DNA of 64,000 bases from Hanleya hanleyi (Eukaryota > Mollusca > Polyplacophora > Lepidopleurida > Hanleyidae), in the NCBI GenBank assembly GCA_036873755.1, contig JAVTVY010017392.1, positions 186,001 to 250,000 of the forward strand, in the 5' to 3' direction. A program made the position numbers and the translations under genes. The notes under the pieces are model-generated. The model saw only the letters and a program-made list of their open reading frames with translations. It was not told the origin of the DNA and did not search any database. Below, piece after piece: positions 21,529-32,757 of this stretch (the first letter of the stretch is position 1; every line of letters starts with the position of its first letter).

Positions 21529-23260
21529 AAATAGATTCACTTCATTGTATCAAACAAGTCCACAAACGAGCGTCAGATCAGACGTAAAATAGAAGGCCGT
21601 CGTCTATAAAGAATGTATGCGTTCAGTGGGAGATATTCATACAAATTTATGAGCAGGCATAAAATGAAAACATGTATATAAACACACCCCAGCTTGTTTA
21701 CATGTGATGTTATATGTATGCCTCTGTTGCTACATACCGGTCCTTCAGTTGGTATGATTATTGATTTATCACTGTTATAAAAGTATATTTGCATCTTCTC
21801 TATTTCATATGTGCGAGCTGCGGAAATAAGGTAATCGACGCGCCTCTAGTAATCAAATAAGCATTGATAAAGCCAAGTAAGACGATGTGACTGTACAAAA
21901 AACGACTCCTGACAACGACACGAATAAATTTATGTCGAAATATTGATCTACAAAATGCTTTTCAATAATATTTCCGGAGTGGCCCTCCTCCTGTATTATA
22001 CCAAGTTAATCAGTGAATCCTAACGTTAAACCAAGTCCGTTTCTGGCAAGTGAGAAAAGGTCAACAGTTCAGTGACGCCGACAAGACATCGTGATGTTCC
22101 AATCGTTATATCCTTATCAACATGAGTAGTGTGACTAACGTCACAGGACCTACGAAGTAGGGTGAGGAAGATGACTTGGGGGTCCAAGCGTAATGTTATG
22201 GGTCACCTAAGTAGGTCAAATTTTCATCAAAAGTAGGCCAACTCAGAACTTGCTGCTAATGCACGTTCATGCCAAAAACCAAGGTTCTAATGTCAACGGT
22301 TCTCCCTATTTTCCTTATTACGACGAAAGTAATCGGATGGACTCACTGACTCACTACCGGACAATTTGCAAATGAGAGCCTACTTCGAAGGAATACTGTG
22401 TTCTTTATTCCAAATAAATTGGTTTCTCATTGTAGATCCATCGAACAATGTGATATCTCATGACTTATCTTGGTAAAGCATGGTAAAAATGCGGATTCTT
22501 GTGCTGTTTGGTAGGGCATTTAAGGCGAGTCGTATCAAATATGAGCGAAGCAAACGATCTTGGTTTGCAAGCCTGATAAATCCCCTATCCGACTGCACAA
22601 AAACGACAGCTTATCCTATTCGCCTGACAAACCACATTCTCTTCATGGAAGATCCATCTTACAGTGTGATATCTCATGGCTTGCCACTTAACCACATTCT
22701 CTTCATAAATGCTCAAAACTTTCCCTTCGCACTTTGCATAGGACCCACTTGACATTTTGACCGATTCACTGGTAGCCATGGCCGTATTTTGAATATCACA
22801 AATCTGAATTGGTAATTTTAAGTTCAAGAGATGAACGTCGATTCGGGGCAAATGACCAATAGACCGTTGATATATCCTCGATTGTTTATTTGCACGATCT
22901 CCGCTTTCCAAAAGTGAGGTACCAGAAAAGTGATGCTTTCGTCATTTTTCTTCAAAATTTGTTTTCTACCAGAAAAAAATGGTAAAGACCATCATACCAT
23001 TATTCTGTATCCAAATGAATTTCCGAGTCTTTTTCGAGAGTATGATGTACCTCAGTCGTGCTTTGACATCGAGATGTAAAACCCATGATGTGTAATGATA
23101 AATGATTTTAATCACTCGCCTACTTTGGAGTTTGTCAAATATCAGTAGTTAACTCTGCATAAATTTTCTCTTTTTCTGGCATCGTGTGGAACAAGCTGAA
23201 CACTATTATTCCGTGATATCGATAAAGAAAAATCGACAAAGTTGTATGGGAGTCATGCTG
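21529..23260. other. Stretch without a gene
   Basis: No coding region recognised. It contains a short piece of repeat R at 22905-22990 (GGTACCAGAAAAGTGATGCT, TTTTTCTTCAAA). A phrase near 22165 (AAGATGACTTGGGGG) resembles one near 47375 (GAGATGACTTGGGGG), perhaps a shared old repeat. Confidence 0.5.
22905..22990 (+). repeat. Repeat R, short fragment
   Basis: GAGGTACCAGAAAAGTGATG and TTTTTCTTCAAAATTTG match the middle of repeat R copy 1 (8130-8190). Confidence 0.55.
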
Positions 23261-23653
23261 TAGGTGTGTTTGGTCCGTCATTCATAATTCAGTCGTCGTC
23301 TATTAAAGCATATCAGCATCCATAATCCAAGGACCTATTCCATATAACAATATTAGCACCACATTCAAAAAGACAATCATGGTATACATAAAAATAGGCT
23401 TGTTTCCTGCAAGAGAGACGCGGTCAACAGTTTTCAGTGATGCCGGCAAGACATCATGATGTTCCAAAAATATCAAATCTGTATCGCTGATCAGTATTCT
23501 TAATCCAAAATATTTGTTGTAAAGTCGTCATCTAAAGAAAGCTGTATCTCAGTCACGCTTTGATTGTCACTGTTCATATGAGTACCATGAGGATCTTGAA
23601 ATGCTTGGGTTCATACGGCCCCTAGCCCCGGGTTAAGCGGAATTAGACACAAG

Positions 23654-25930
23654 TTACGAAACGTAACGCCATAGATCTTGCACGCTACGCTCGTATTTTG
23701 CTATCAGCATGCGGTATGCATTGCCAAATTTGAGAAACTTTGAGTGGAGGCGCTTTGTGGTGTAGCCCTGTGTTATAAGTTTCTGCAACAATGTTTTGTG
23801 ACGTTGATTAACACAGGATCTAGCAAATGCTACTAGGCGTGATATGTATACGCCATGTGCAGGTCCCACTGGAAAATTATTGTCCAGAAAGGGATAGTTT
23901 AGGATGTCGAAATTGTAATCATCTCTTTTGTCATACAGTCGACGAGAGAGAAGGCCCGCTTCATTTTTACAGAGATATAGGTCTAAATGTGATGTGGCTG
24001 TAGGGTTATCTGTAGTTTCCCTCAAATCCAGTGAAGGTGGATATATTTCCTTCACTGCGTCATTTATATAGCAATTATCCAAAGCGAGAAAATCGTCTAT
24101 AGCGTTTGATGAATGAGAAGGAACGGGCTTTGAATGGATCGGTTTTTGAAAGCGCCTGCATATAGTCATATTCATAAGAGAACAGATATAACTCAGCCAA
24201 TAGGGGTGCACAATTAATACCCATTGGAATACCTATATGCTGTTGATATATTGTGTTGCCAAAGTTCACATAGACATTATTAGTGGGAAATTCAAGCAAC
24301 TGAAGCAAAGAAACATCCCATGAATGATATCTCTTGTGTGTAGTAGAGCTAAAGAATGCTTTATGGCTTCCGACATTAATATATCTACGATCAGTTTTCT
24401 TGAACAAAGATAATATTAATGAACTTAGACGGTCAATAATGTCCTGATGAGGGATTGTAGTATAGAGAGTCGAGAAATCCCATGTCGATACATGTCTGTA
24501 CGGTATGTGACCTTTAGCATCAAGTTGTTCCGTAAGACATTTTGAATTTTTCAATATCCACATATATTCAACGCCAGAGTTTTTAGAAATAGTGGCGCAA
24601 TAACTTTCCCATATTGCTTTTGCGACCTGAAGGGCCCTCGTCAATAGGGTTGAAAGAAGCTTGGTGGTGCAGTTTCTTGAATCTAGATTTGTATGGTGAT
24701 TTATGCATTTTAAGAGTCCAGTATACTTTTGGTATATCGTTATGCTTGGCTGGAAGACAAATACCTCTTTCCCTGAGAAACGTTTTGTGATTGTTAAATA
24801 AATCTTTCAGAGTAAATGCAGTTTGAGAGTAAGTAGACGTAATTGATGACGATATGCTTACACTCAATTCTTCAACCAGCACCTGCTATTAGTAATATTT
24901 ATATATGAATATTATATTATTTGGAGCTTTGTATGTATGACGAATTTACTCTGAAGATTTGCTAGAACTTCTTGCGAATGGGGGCTTCTGTCAATATGGC
25001 AAATTGTTTCAACGACCTTGCTCTTGGTGAGGTCCAGCCAATCGGGAAGTACTGTAGGTTCAACTTTTTCTCGCTTACACCAATCAATAACGTACTGTTC
25101 CAAAGCAGAGAGGGCTATCTTCTGGCCGGCCTTCAGATTTATATTTCTCGGCTCTCTATATTTAGGTTCCTTCATCAGGAGTAATCTTAGGTCCTTATCT
25201 TTCACCACATCAAGGTCACCAGTCATAACATGTTTGCATGGTGTATAGATAAAGTTCGCCGATTCACAATCACAACTATATCTCCCGACGTATATAAGTT
25301 CCAGTCAAACTCCTTGACAGCATTAGAGTAATTGAATATCTTGGTGGCTATAGATTTAGTATACTTATATGAAATGCAAGTTAAAATAATTTGGTTAGTT
25401 TGGTACAGTGTTACGTACCTCTGGTATTCAGTCACAATATTCTTGCATGGTGTATAGATAAAGTTCGACGATTCCCAATCACAACTATAGCCCCCCGACG
25501 TGTATAAGTTCCAGTCAAACTCCTTGGCAGCATTAGAGTAATTGAATATCTTGGTGGCTATAGATTTAGTATACTTATGTGAAATGCAAGGAGGTTCTGT
25601 GAACTTAAAATAGTTTGGCACAACATTGCGTACCTCTGGATCATTCAGGATTCGAGGTAAATTAATAATGTCCAGTCCTTTATCTAAGTAGTTGAGTTTC
25701 AAAAAAAGCCGATCTTCGGATGTTTCGATTATGTTCTCTGGACGATACAACCGAAAATACGCTATATCTTGACAAACTTTAGTAATTTTGGGTGATATTA
25801 TATTTCCCGAGGACGCAGATTGTTGTATATCTCTGGCTATTTGATTTAAGGCTCTTAGAGGTAACGCATACAGAACTGTACGTATTCTATGTATACCATT
25901 GTGTTAGTTAAACCCACCATCTAATTTAAA
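23654..25930 (-). pseudogene. PLE reverse transcriptase, copy C
   Basis: Minus-strand blocks in order: LYRPENIIETSEDR, YLDKGLDIINLPRILNDPEV, FKFTEPPCISHKYTKSIA, SALEQYVIDWCKREKVEPTV, VYWTLKMHKSPYKSRF, TRALQVAKAIWESYCATISK, motif A STWDFSTLYTTIPHQD, RRYINVGSHKAFFSSTTHK, motif B GIPMGINCAPLLAELYLFSY, and the tail YDKRDDYNFDILNYPFLDN to LHSKFLKFGNAYRML. The conserved order matches PLE RTs. The catalytic YIDD is destroyed by a 2-bp deletion near 24098 (CGCTATAGAC against CGCTATATAGAC in copy B), which shifts frame. Other frameshifts lie near 24650, 24890 and 25230. This copy keeps motif B, which copy B lost. Confidence 0.85.
25236..25650 (-). repeat. 209-bp tandem duplication within PLE C
   Basis: GCATGGTGTATAGATAAAG occurs at about 25236 and 25445, and the ~200 bp after each agree (TTCCAGTCAAACTCCTTG, ATTAGAGTAATTGAATATC). 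The duplicated coding segment includes YKYTKSIATKIFNYSN. Copies A and B are single here, so the duplication is private to this copy. Confidence 0.75.
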
Positions 25931-25943
25931 GTGATATGATAGT

Positions 25944-26207
25944 AACGAATATTATCGATTAAGAATACTGATCAGCGATACGGATTTGATGTTTTTGGAA
26001 CATCATGATGTCTGGCCGGCATCATTGAAAACTGTTGACCTCTTCTCTCTTGCAGGAAACAAGCCTATGTTTATGTATACTATGATTGTCTTTTGAATTT
26101 GGTGCTAATACTGTTATATGGAATATGAAATAGGTTTTTCGATTATGGACGCGGATATTCACTAATGGACGACGGCTGAATTATGAATGACGGACCAGAC
26201 GCTTGTA
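25944..26207 (+). mobile_element. Solo PLE 3' tail inserted in PLE C
   Basis: 264 bp of plus-strand PLE tail (GATTAAGAATACTGATCAGC ... GGACCAGACGCTTGTA). It interrupts the link between endonuclease and pre-RT in copy C. The unoccupied version of the site is seen in copy A near 19190 (GATATGATCGTGAATCATC). AGT flanks both ends (25941-25943 and 26208-26210), a probable 3-bp target duplication. Confidence 0.75.
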
Positions 26208-26209
26208 AG

Positions 26210-26475
26210 TGAATCATCTCACTATTAAACTTTCTCCAACCATGGCTGTGATGTCTCCGTTGGTGGGGTTTAAATAGCTGGGTAATATTGGATATATTTG
26301 AACGGCGGTTTGTAACATTGCTGAACTCACTGACATTTTCGTTTAAACCATACGGAAATGCTGACCCAAGTTCTAGCATCCAAAATAGTTCCCGCTCCCG
26401 AATTTTCCTCTCAAGTCCAAAGGGGGAATACTTGGTAGATGGATAGACCACGTCTATGATTTGAATACTAAAGTT
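26210..26475 (-). pseudogene. PLE endonuclease segment (GIY-YIG type, C-terminal half), copy C
   Basis: The minus-strand frame reads IIDVVYPSTKYSPFGLERKI, RERELFWMLELGSAFPYGLN, VSEFSNVTNRRSNISNITQL and KPHQRRHHSHGWRKF. The pattern RExxxW-x3-LG-x3-PxGLN followed by a basic His-rich stretch is what one sees in the latter half of PLE-associated GIY-YIG endonucleases, where the Glu coordinates the metal. The GIY and YIG beta strands are not visible; the segment is truncated at 26475. The same region in PLE A (~19197-19440) is about 75-80% identical. Its placement upstream of RT suggests a permuted, Naiad-like PLE. Confidence 0.65.
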
Positions 26476-26496
26476 AGTTAAACACACAATACTCAA

Positions 26497-27075
26497 AGGG
26501 CCTCTAGACCCGGATTAAGCGTAATGTGACACGATTTACGAAACGTAGAACCAGAGAACTTGTACAATGTATTTGAGAAACTTCGAATCGTGGTATTGGA
26601 TGGTATATTTGCTTGTTTTCTGTTATGTGGTATACCAGTATACGAGTTGTCAGAGCATTTCCATCATAGCTCTCTAGATTTGTATCTAATACCGCTTATG
26701 CCGGTGCTAGGGGCCGTGTGGTCATATCATCCAAGTTGCCACATGAACAGGTACAATAAAAGCGTACCTGAGATACAACACATATAACGAATCTTTAGAT
26801 TCTTGGTATGTGCTTTAAAATAGGTTAACCAGAAGACTATTCTGTGAAGTCATGTGACGCAGTCAGTATGTCGGCACCTCTTCCCACTTCCCTTATATGT
26901 GTTGTAATTTGATTGAAATCGTCGCATTTTGCACAGATCTAGAAAACGCTACCGGGCAATATATTCATACGTCATATGCAGGTTCTTCTGAAATAATGCT
27001 ATCCAGAAATGGGTAAATATATCAAAAATTGTAGTATTTTCTCTTGTCGTGGAATTGAAGCGTGAGGAATCCATT
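26497..27075. repeat. Fragments of further PLE copies
   Basis: Three pieces. 26497-26600 (minus) is the RT end and UTR (AACCAGAGAACTTG, GGGCCTCTAGACCCGG). 26640-26890 (plus) is a tail-like module matching 18780-18975. 26890-27075 (minus) is an old RT C-terminal fragment recognisable as HDKRKYYNF, YPFLDS and PVAFSRSV, equivalent to YDKRDDYNF...YPFLD in the other copies. They lie head-to-tail or inverted against copy C and record repeated insertion into the same spot. Confidence 0.65.
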
Positions 27076-28592
27076 TTGATTCTTTTAAAGTTTGGCATCT
27101 CATTTTGTCGTCGTTTTTTCTTACCGTACACTCAAAATCTTAGGTGTACCAAAAGTTTGTCCACACTCCGTCTCATACAACTGCCGATATCACATAAAAT
27201 ATTAAACTTGCGATATGCACTGCATCTGCACATATCTCAGTCACCATATGAAATTTCACTCTTCTGTGCAGCGGTTATAAAAAACTGCCTCACCAAGATA
27301 TGATGGAAAATAAAGCCGTCCTTGGTACAAGATATCACTTTGAATATGTGAAAGAGGGTTGATATTTATTAACAATATTTTAGTACAAAGCTTGCTTACA
27401 TGCCATGCAGATGCAAAATTCTAAGTCGCGCTTTCTTATTCTCATCATGTGTCATTTATTATTCCGGGCGCTTGCAAGGTGACTTTGGCAACAAATCTAG
27501 TTGAGAGTTGTAAACCACATGTCGAAAAAATTTGTTAGCCAAGAGAAATGACGAATTTCATAATGTGATTGAGGAGACGACTCCGGTGAACATTTTTCAA
27601 GGATTTGTATAGATCAGTTCGCTAAGCCCGTATATTTAAGGTAACCAGTTCAGGTACAGACCTTAGGTATGACTCGCGATGTGCTAACTGATCTCACCAT
27701 TTATTATTTGTTAAGCAGGAAATTATAAGGAATTTCATCACTCGCACATGTAATATTTCACTGCAATTAAATGACGATCCACGGTACCTAAAATCTGTTC
27801 CTTGGTGACAAAAATACCTCGAGGCAAGATAATTACTCGGGCACTGCAAAGTGAAGATTATATATAAAATAAGATAAAGAATATTGCATGAATACCCTTG
27901 AATGTCCCATATATTGTTGTTGCGAAAGACGAAAGATAACTCGCGAGATGCGAAGATTCTAGTGAGTTATCTTCCCGTCTTTCACTCAGAACGTATTCGT
28001 GATATTAAAGCGTAATCACGCCAATTATCTTCTATTAACTGTTATGAACGCGGCCCCGGCTTCACTAAAATAGTGACGGCTCTAATCGTTTGTGATAAAT
28101 CGTCACTTCAGACCCTGTCTGCAAAATGAACCTCGCGAGCAAATTCTTCATGAACGATGGTTACCGAACAACTGATCACTGATGATGTATATGAATGTCT
28201 AATTATGTTCATGACAACTCATGACAAATAGACTAACACTCGTACATGCAGGTTGGATTGTCCCCCTTGCGCCGCCGTTGAAATCCAACCTCAAAAGAAG
28301 AAAACAATATGCATTTGCTGGGTATGTAGCACATTCTTTCTGTGCACACTTAAAAGCACAACCATCATGTACGACCTATGTGATATTTCAACCTTGACTG
28401 CACAAGATGGATATTAAACATTTGTTTGTGGCTAAACAAGCTACGAAGTATAAATAGAGTTTTCTTGTACATATTTTCAGTTGTGGTACGTGTAATCGTA
28501 ATCATTTGTGCATAATTTTATTAATCAAAATGATGTTATACATGAAAGCAAATCCCATGCTTTCGACTAGACGCAGCGAACAATCTAAATTG
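27076..28592. other. Stretch without a gene; two small hairpins
   Basis: No coding region recognised. Two local inverted repeats: about 27920-27995 (GCGAAAGACG and GATAACTC facing GAGTTATC and CGTCTTTC) and about 28250-28292 (AGGTTGGATT facing AATCCAACCT). Neither has an obvious T-run terminator or RNA family match. Confidence 0.5.
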
Positions 28593-29262
28593 CAAGCGTC
28601 TTGTCCGCCAATCATTATTCAGCCGCCGTCCATTGAAGAATATCCGCGTCCATAATCCAAAGACCTATTCCATATTCAAATAACAGCATTAGCACCAAAT
28701 TCAAACAGACAATCATAGTATACATAAACATTGGCTAGCTTCCTGCAAGAGAGAAGCGGTCAACTGATTTCAATGATGCCGGCAAGACATCATGATGTTT
28801 CCAAAATACCAAGCCCGTATCGCTGATCAGTATTCTAAATTCATATGATATTCGTTGTAAATTCGTCATCTAGAGAATGATGTATCTCAGACACGCTTTG
28901 ATTGTGGTAGTTCATATGAACATCATGAGGACCTTGAAGTACATGGGTTCATACGGCCCCTAACCTGGTGTTAATCGAAATTAGACAAAAGTTAAGAAAC
29001 TTAACGCCATAGATCTTGCACGCTACGCTCGTATTTTGCTTTCGGCATGCGATATGTATCGCCAAATTTGAGAAACTTTGAGTAGAGGCGCTTGGTGGTA
29101 TAACCCTGTTTTATCAGTTTCTGGAATAATGTTTTGCGATGTTGACTAAAATCGTCAATTTAACAGTGGATCCAGCAAATGCTACTAGGCGAGATATGTA
29201 TACGACATGTGCAGGTCCCACTGGAATAATGCTGTCCATGAAGGGATATTTTACGATGCTTC
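28593..29262 (-). mobile_element. Penelope-like element E, 3' fragment
   Basis: Minus-strand PLE piece with the full 3' tail (terminus TGCAAGCGTC at 28597), the GGGGCCGTATGAACCC region near 28960, and the RT C-terminus (match to KRLHSKFLKFG, near 29060-29100). It is 5'-truncated at ~29262 within the PYPFLD-equivalent region. Confidence 0.8.
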
Positions 29263-29534
29263 CTGAACAGTTTAGAAACATTATTGATGAATAACTGTAG
29301 CTGTCATGACGGGGAGAACACTACTCCTGTTCTAGAATGGTTATGGATTACATGTATGAACCGAAACTTTATGTCGTCATATCGTATCATACCGGGGTCG
29401 TATTAACCCTATCTGGCCTGAGCTTTTTGAGACCTGTCAAGGCATGGGATCCATTTCGCTCCCCCCCCCCACTAATATTTTTCTCGCCCCTCGCCCCTAC
29501 TACACTAAACCCTTGGGTCAAGCTTTACCAGATA

Positions 29535-29803
29535 ATGTAAAAAAAAATCAAAAAATCTGACGTCATCTTCAAGACGGGCATTCGTGGTCGATTTTTCTGT
29601 CAGATTTGTCAACTTTTTATGTGTTTTCTGTGCAAAAGCTGCATGATAAATTAGTAAATAATAGTCTGACGTGAAACAAAATAGATTTCGTCCAATTTTT
29701 CTCGAAGGAAAGCAGAACTTTTAAAGAGAAATGCAAAAACATCACTCTTCTGGTACTCCAAACGACAGCCAACTTCAATTCACCCATGAACTTCTACTCG
29801 AGA
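29535..29803 (-). repeat. Repeat R, copy 2, first half
   Basis: Reverse complement of 8100-8350: ACTATTATTTACTAATTTAT and TGGTACTCC correspond to R copy 1. The second half lies on the other side of the LINE at 32758-32870. Confidence 0.65.
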
Positions 29804-30073
29804 GTTTCATTTCATTTCATTTATTCACCAAGATAAATTAATTGTACAATGTATAGCTGTAAAAATGCAGTTGGCGGGAATAAAACCCCAGAGGGCTTGT
29901 TCTATCCCTGTAGAAACAGTTCGATTATACATAAGAATATAAGTTAAAGCTGGTGAATGTTGATATGAATGTAAGCGGTGTGAACAGTATATAAATAAAA
30001 GCAAACACGTATCCTCGGACAATCAGCAAACTATGTTTGGTTAATGTATTGATATTGATCTATATGAATAATA

Positions 30074-30582
30074 CTAGAGCAGCACACTAGGGGGATAAAT
30101 ATTGTTGATATAGTGCGATTTTGATGATGATTTAAACATGGAAATGGATGAAAATGTTTTTAAATCAGGGGGTAACTTGTTCCATATTCGAGGTCCTTTG
30201 ACCCTCGTAGAATGAAATGATAGGTCAGATGAATAAAACGGTCTATATAGATTTGTATTGGATTGGCGTGTTACATACGAGTGAACGTCAGAGATTTTTG
30301 TGAAGAAGTTCCGAAATGATAAAGGCAAAAGTGTGGTAAAGAAAATGAACTTATGAATAAGCAGCAGAGTGAGATGGTCATTTAGTTCAGTGATCGGCAA
30401 AATATTCAATTCAACGAAAAGTGGGTCAGTGTGCGCAAGTCTATCGGTTGAAGCTATTATGCGAATGATTCTTTTTTGGAGTATTTTCAGTGGCTGAAGA
30501 TGAGTTGGATACGTATTTCCCCAGACAATGTTGCAGTAGGATAAGTACGGATAGATCAGTGAGTAATACAAAATGTACAAAG
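30074..30582 (-). pseudogene. LINE ORF2 C-terminal part, frameshifted
   Basis: Continues the LINE protein in another frame: LYYSLIYPYLSYCNIVWGNT, KILQKRIIRII, HSYVTRQSNTNLYRPFYSS and GPRIWNKLPPDLK, the usual end of CR1/L2/jockey-type proteins. The shift from the main frame lies in AAAAAAATC near 30583, so it could be a real lesion or an indel error in the assembly. Confidence 0.88.
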
Positions 30583-32756
30583 ATTTTTTTATTTAGGCAG
30601 GACTTGATATGATTGATTACACCAATATTTCTCGAAAGTTTCTTACGTATTTCATCGATGTGTGTTACCCAATTTAGCCTATCATTGAAATGAACACCTA
30701 AAAATTTGAAGTTGAAGACGTGTTCAATTTCATTTCCACATATTGATATTTTGGGTACGTCAGCATAATTGCATCTTTTTGAAGGTTTGAAGAACATAAA
30801 TTTCGTCTTTTTAATGTTCAGGGATAGTTTATTACAGGAGAACCAGTTGTTTAGCTTGTCCAACTCAGTTGTCATGTTGTCGGCTAGCAGTTTTGGATCA
30901 TTATTGGACAAAGTAACACTTGTGTCGTCAGCAAAGAGGATAATATTAAGTAGTCGTGAAACACTGTTAATGTCATTTATATACAGTAGGAAAAGTATAG
31001 GACCAAGAATTGAGCCTTGAGATACTCCACAAGTAATACGTCTGAATGATGATAATGTGTTATTGTATGAAACGCACTGAGATCGTGATGTTAAATAACT
31101 TCGGAACCAGTCGTTGCAAATACCTCGCAAACCGTAGTAATCCAATTTAGTCAATAAAATATCGTGGTTCACAGTATCAAACGCTTTTGAAAGGTCGAGA
31201 AAAGTGGTAATGCTATACTTTTTAGATTCTCTTGCAGATACCAAGTATTCGTACAATGATAGGACAGCTAGGGAAGTCGAATGATTAGCTCTAAAACCAA
31301 ACTGGTTGGAGCACAGAATATTATTGTCTTCCAAAAAATCTAGCATTCTTATAACTACTAATTTCTCAAGGATCTTACTAAAGCAGGGTAGTACTGATAT
31401 GGGTCGATAATTATTTACAAGATTTGTCTCTCCAGCTTTGTAAATAGGTGTGATCTTGGCGATTTTCATGGTATCTGGGACTTTTCCAGATTCAAAAGAA
31501 ATATTTATGATGTGACACAAAGGGATAGATATAATACTTGCAAACGGTTTTATTAAGGAAATACGTATGTCATCAATACCCGCGGCACTGTTCTTTAGAT
31601 TGAGCAACACTTCACTTACTTCTTCAGGAGTACAGTGTTCAAGACGGAAATTTTGTTGGTAATCACCAGTGAGATACTCTCTGAAATCAACGGTGGGGGT
31701 AGGGATTTGAGACGCGAGTTCAGATGCCACAGTGCTGAAGTATTCATTAAAATTGTTGGAGATTATGGAGGGATCGTTGATTTCTTCACCAGCAATCTTG
31801 AATTGTCTAGGTAGGCTCGATGCCTTTTTACGATTCATAAGCTCGTTGAGAATTTTCCAAGTATTTTTGATATCATGATTATAATCATTGAATCTCTGTT
31901 CAAAGTACTTTTTCTTTGCCGTTCTCAGGGTATGGGTTAATTTGTTTCGGTATTGCTTGTATTCGTGGGTTATATCAGGGCCTGTTCTAGATATATGTAA
32001 CCTGTAAAGTCTGTTTTTTTCCCTAATTGATCTTAGTATGCCAGAGGTTATCCAGGGTTTATTAGTTTGAGGCTTTGTTGGAGATTTGGCTATAAGAGGA
32101 AAACACTCGTTGTATAAGAGATTAAATTCATTTGAAAACATGTCCATGGACTTGTTAACGTCTGTATCTTCGTTTGTCACGGACGCCCAGCTAATGTTTT
32201 TAATTTTTTCTGCAAACAACGCTTTTTGTTTGGGAGAGGTATTACGAGACATTATTGGGACATCTTGTAGAGGTGCTCGTGATTGTGACTCGTTAATTTG
32301 GAAGATAGGAAAGTGATCAGTAATATCAGTGAGCAGTATTCCGGATGCTAAACTTTCCTGGTGAAAATTGAGGAAAATGTTATCTATTAGAGTTGCGGAA
32401 TTCGATTTGACCCTTGTAGGTTTTGTAATTTGCGGGAAAAAGTAATGGGACTTCATGAGTTCGAGAAAGTTTTTAGAAGGCCCATGTCGTTCAGTTTTGA
32501 AGAGATCGATATTAAAATCACCCATGATAGCACAGTTTTTCTTATCAGTATGGATCGTGTTGAGCATAGAGGATAAGGTAGTATTAAAATATTCAACATT
32601 TTTATCAGGGGGGCGATAAATGATTCCAATAGTAAAAGGTTTTGAGTTTAATTCTATGTCTACAAAAAGAGACTCGTATTCACCGTTGTCGTCTATATAT
32701 GTCAAATCGTCACGGACGGTACATTTACTGATACTATCGTTAACGTATAGAACCAT
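30441..32756 (-). CDS. LINE ORF2: AP endonuclease (partial) and reverse transcriptase
   Basis: 771 codons. The endonuclease domain lacks its N-terminus but keeps GIIYRPPDK, AIMGDFNIDLF, SATLIDNIFLN and the catalytic ITDHFPIF. A linker with KPWITSGILRSIREKNRLY leads to the RT: ITPIYKAGETNLVNNYRPIS, GFRANHSTSLAV, FLDLSKAFDTVNHDILL (motif A), GVSQGSILGPILFLLYINDI (motif B), FADDTSVTL (catalytic FADD) and LGVHFNDRLNWVTHI. The protein nicks target DNA and primes cDNA synthesis there. The frame is open at all catalytic motifs, so the copy is fairly young. A one-base frameshift in an A7 run near 30583 shifts the C-terminal part. The M at residue 1 is only the first Met after truncation. Confidence 0.92.
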   Translation of the reverse strand: MVLYVNDSISKCTVRDDLTYIDDNGEYESLFVDIELNSKPFTIGIIYRPPDKNVEYFNTTLSSMLNTIHTDKKNCAIMGDFNIDLFKTERHGPSKNFLELMKSHYFFPQITKPTRVKSNSATLIDNIFLNFHQESLASGILLTDITDHFPIFQINESQSRAPLQDVPIMSRNTSPKQKALFAEKIKNISWASVTNEDTDVNKSMDMFSNEFNLLYNECFPLIAKSPTKPQTNKPWITSGILRSIREKNRLYRLHISRTGPDITHEYKQYRNKLTHTLRTAKKKYFEQRFNDYNHDIKNTWKILNELMNRKKASSLPRQFKIAGEEINDPSIISNNFNEYFSTVASELASQIPTPTVDFREYLTGDYQQNFRLEHCTPEEVSEVLLNLKNSAAGIDDIRISLIKPFASIISIPLCHIINISFESGKVPDTMKIAKITPIYKAGETNLVNNYRPISVLPCFSKILEKLVVIRMLDFLEDNNILCSNQFGFRANHSTSLAVLSLYEYLVSARESKKYSITTFLDLSKAFDTVNHDILLTKLDYYGLRGICNDWFRSYLTSRSQCVSYNNTLSSFRRITCGVSQGSILGPILFLLYINDINSVSRLLNIILFADDTSVTLSNNDPKLLADNMTTELDKLNNWFSCNKLSLNIKKTKFMFFKPSKRCNYADVPKISICGNEIEHVFNFKFLGVHFNDRLNWVTHIDEIRKKLSRNIGVINHIKSCLNKKIFVHFVLLTDLSVLILLQHCLGKYVSNSSSATENTPKKNHSHNSFNR

Positions 32757-32757
32757 A

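Larger units (their letters stand above)
23261..26475 (-). mobile_element. Penelope-like element C, most complete copy (endonuclease segment then RT)
   Basis: Minus-strand PLE. From the upstream end: endonuclease segment (26475-26210), a plus-strand PLE tail inserted at 25944-26207, linker and pre-RT region (25930-24900), RT (24880-23650), then the 3' tail ending at 23261. It aligns with copy A in the same order. Head-to-tail PLE 3' sequence lies immediately upstream (26497-26600), the partial-tandem layout typical of PLEs. A 209-bp tandem duplication (25236-25444 and 25445-25650) repeats the segment encoding KYTKSIATKIFNYSN. The endonuclease lies before, not after, the RT. Confidence 0.8.
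29804..32757 (-). mobile_element. L2/CR1-type LINE, 5'-truncated
   Basis: A 2.95-kb non-LTR retrotransposon on the minus strand. Its 3' end at 29804 is a short repeat (ATGAA units), as in L2/CR1-like elements rather than poly-A. The 5' end stops inside the endonuclease. It interrupts repeat R, which continues on both sides. One open frame covers most of the protein (30441-32756), and a second frame carries the C-terminus (30074-30580). Confidence 0.88.
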
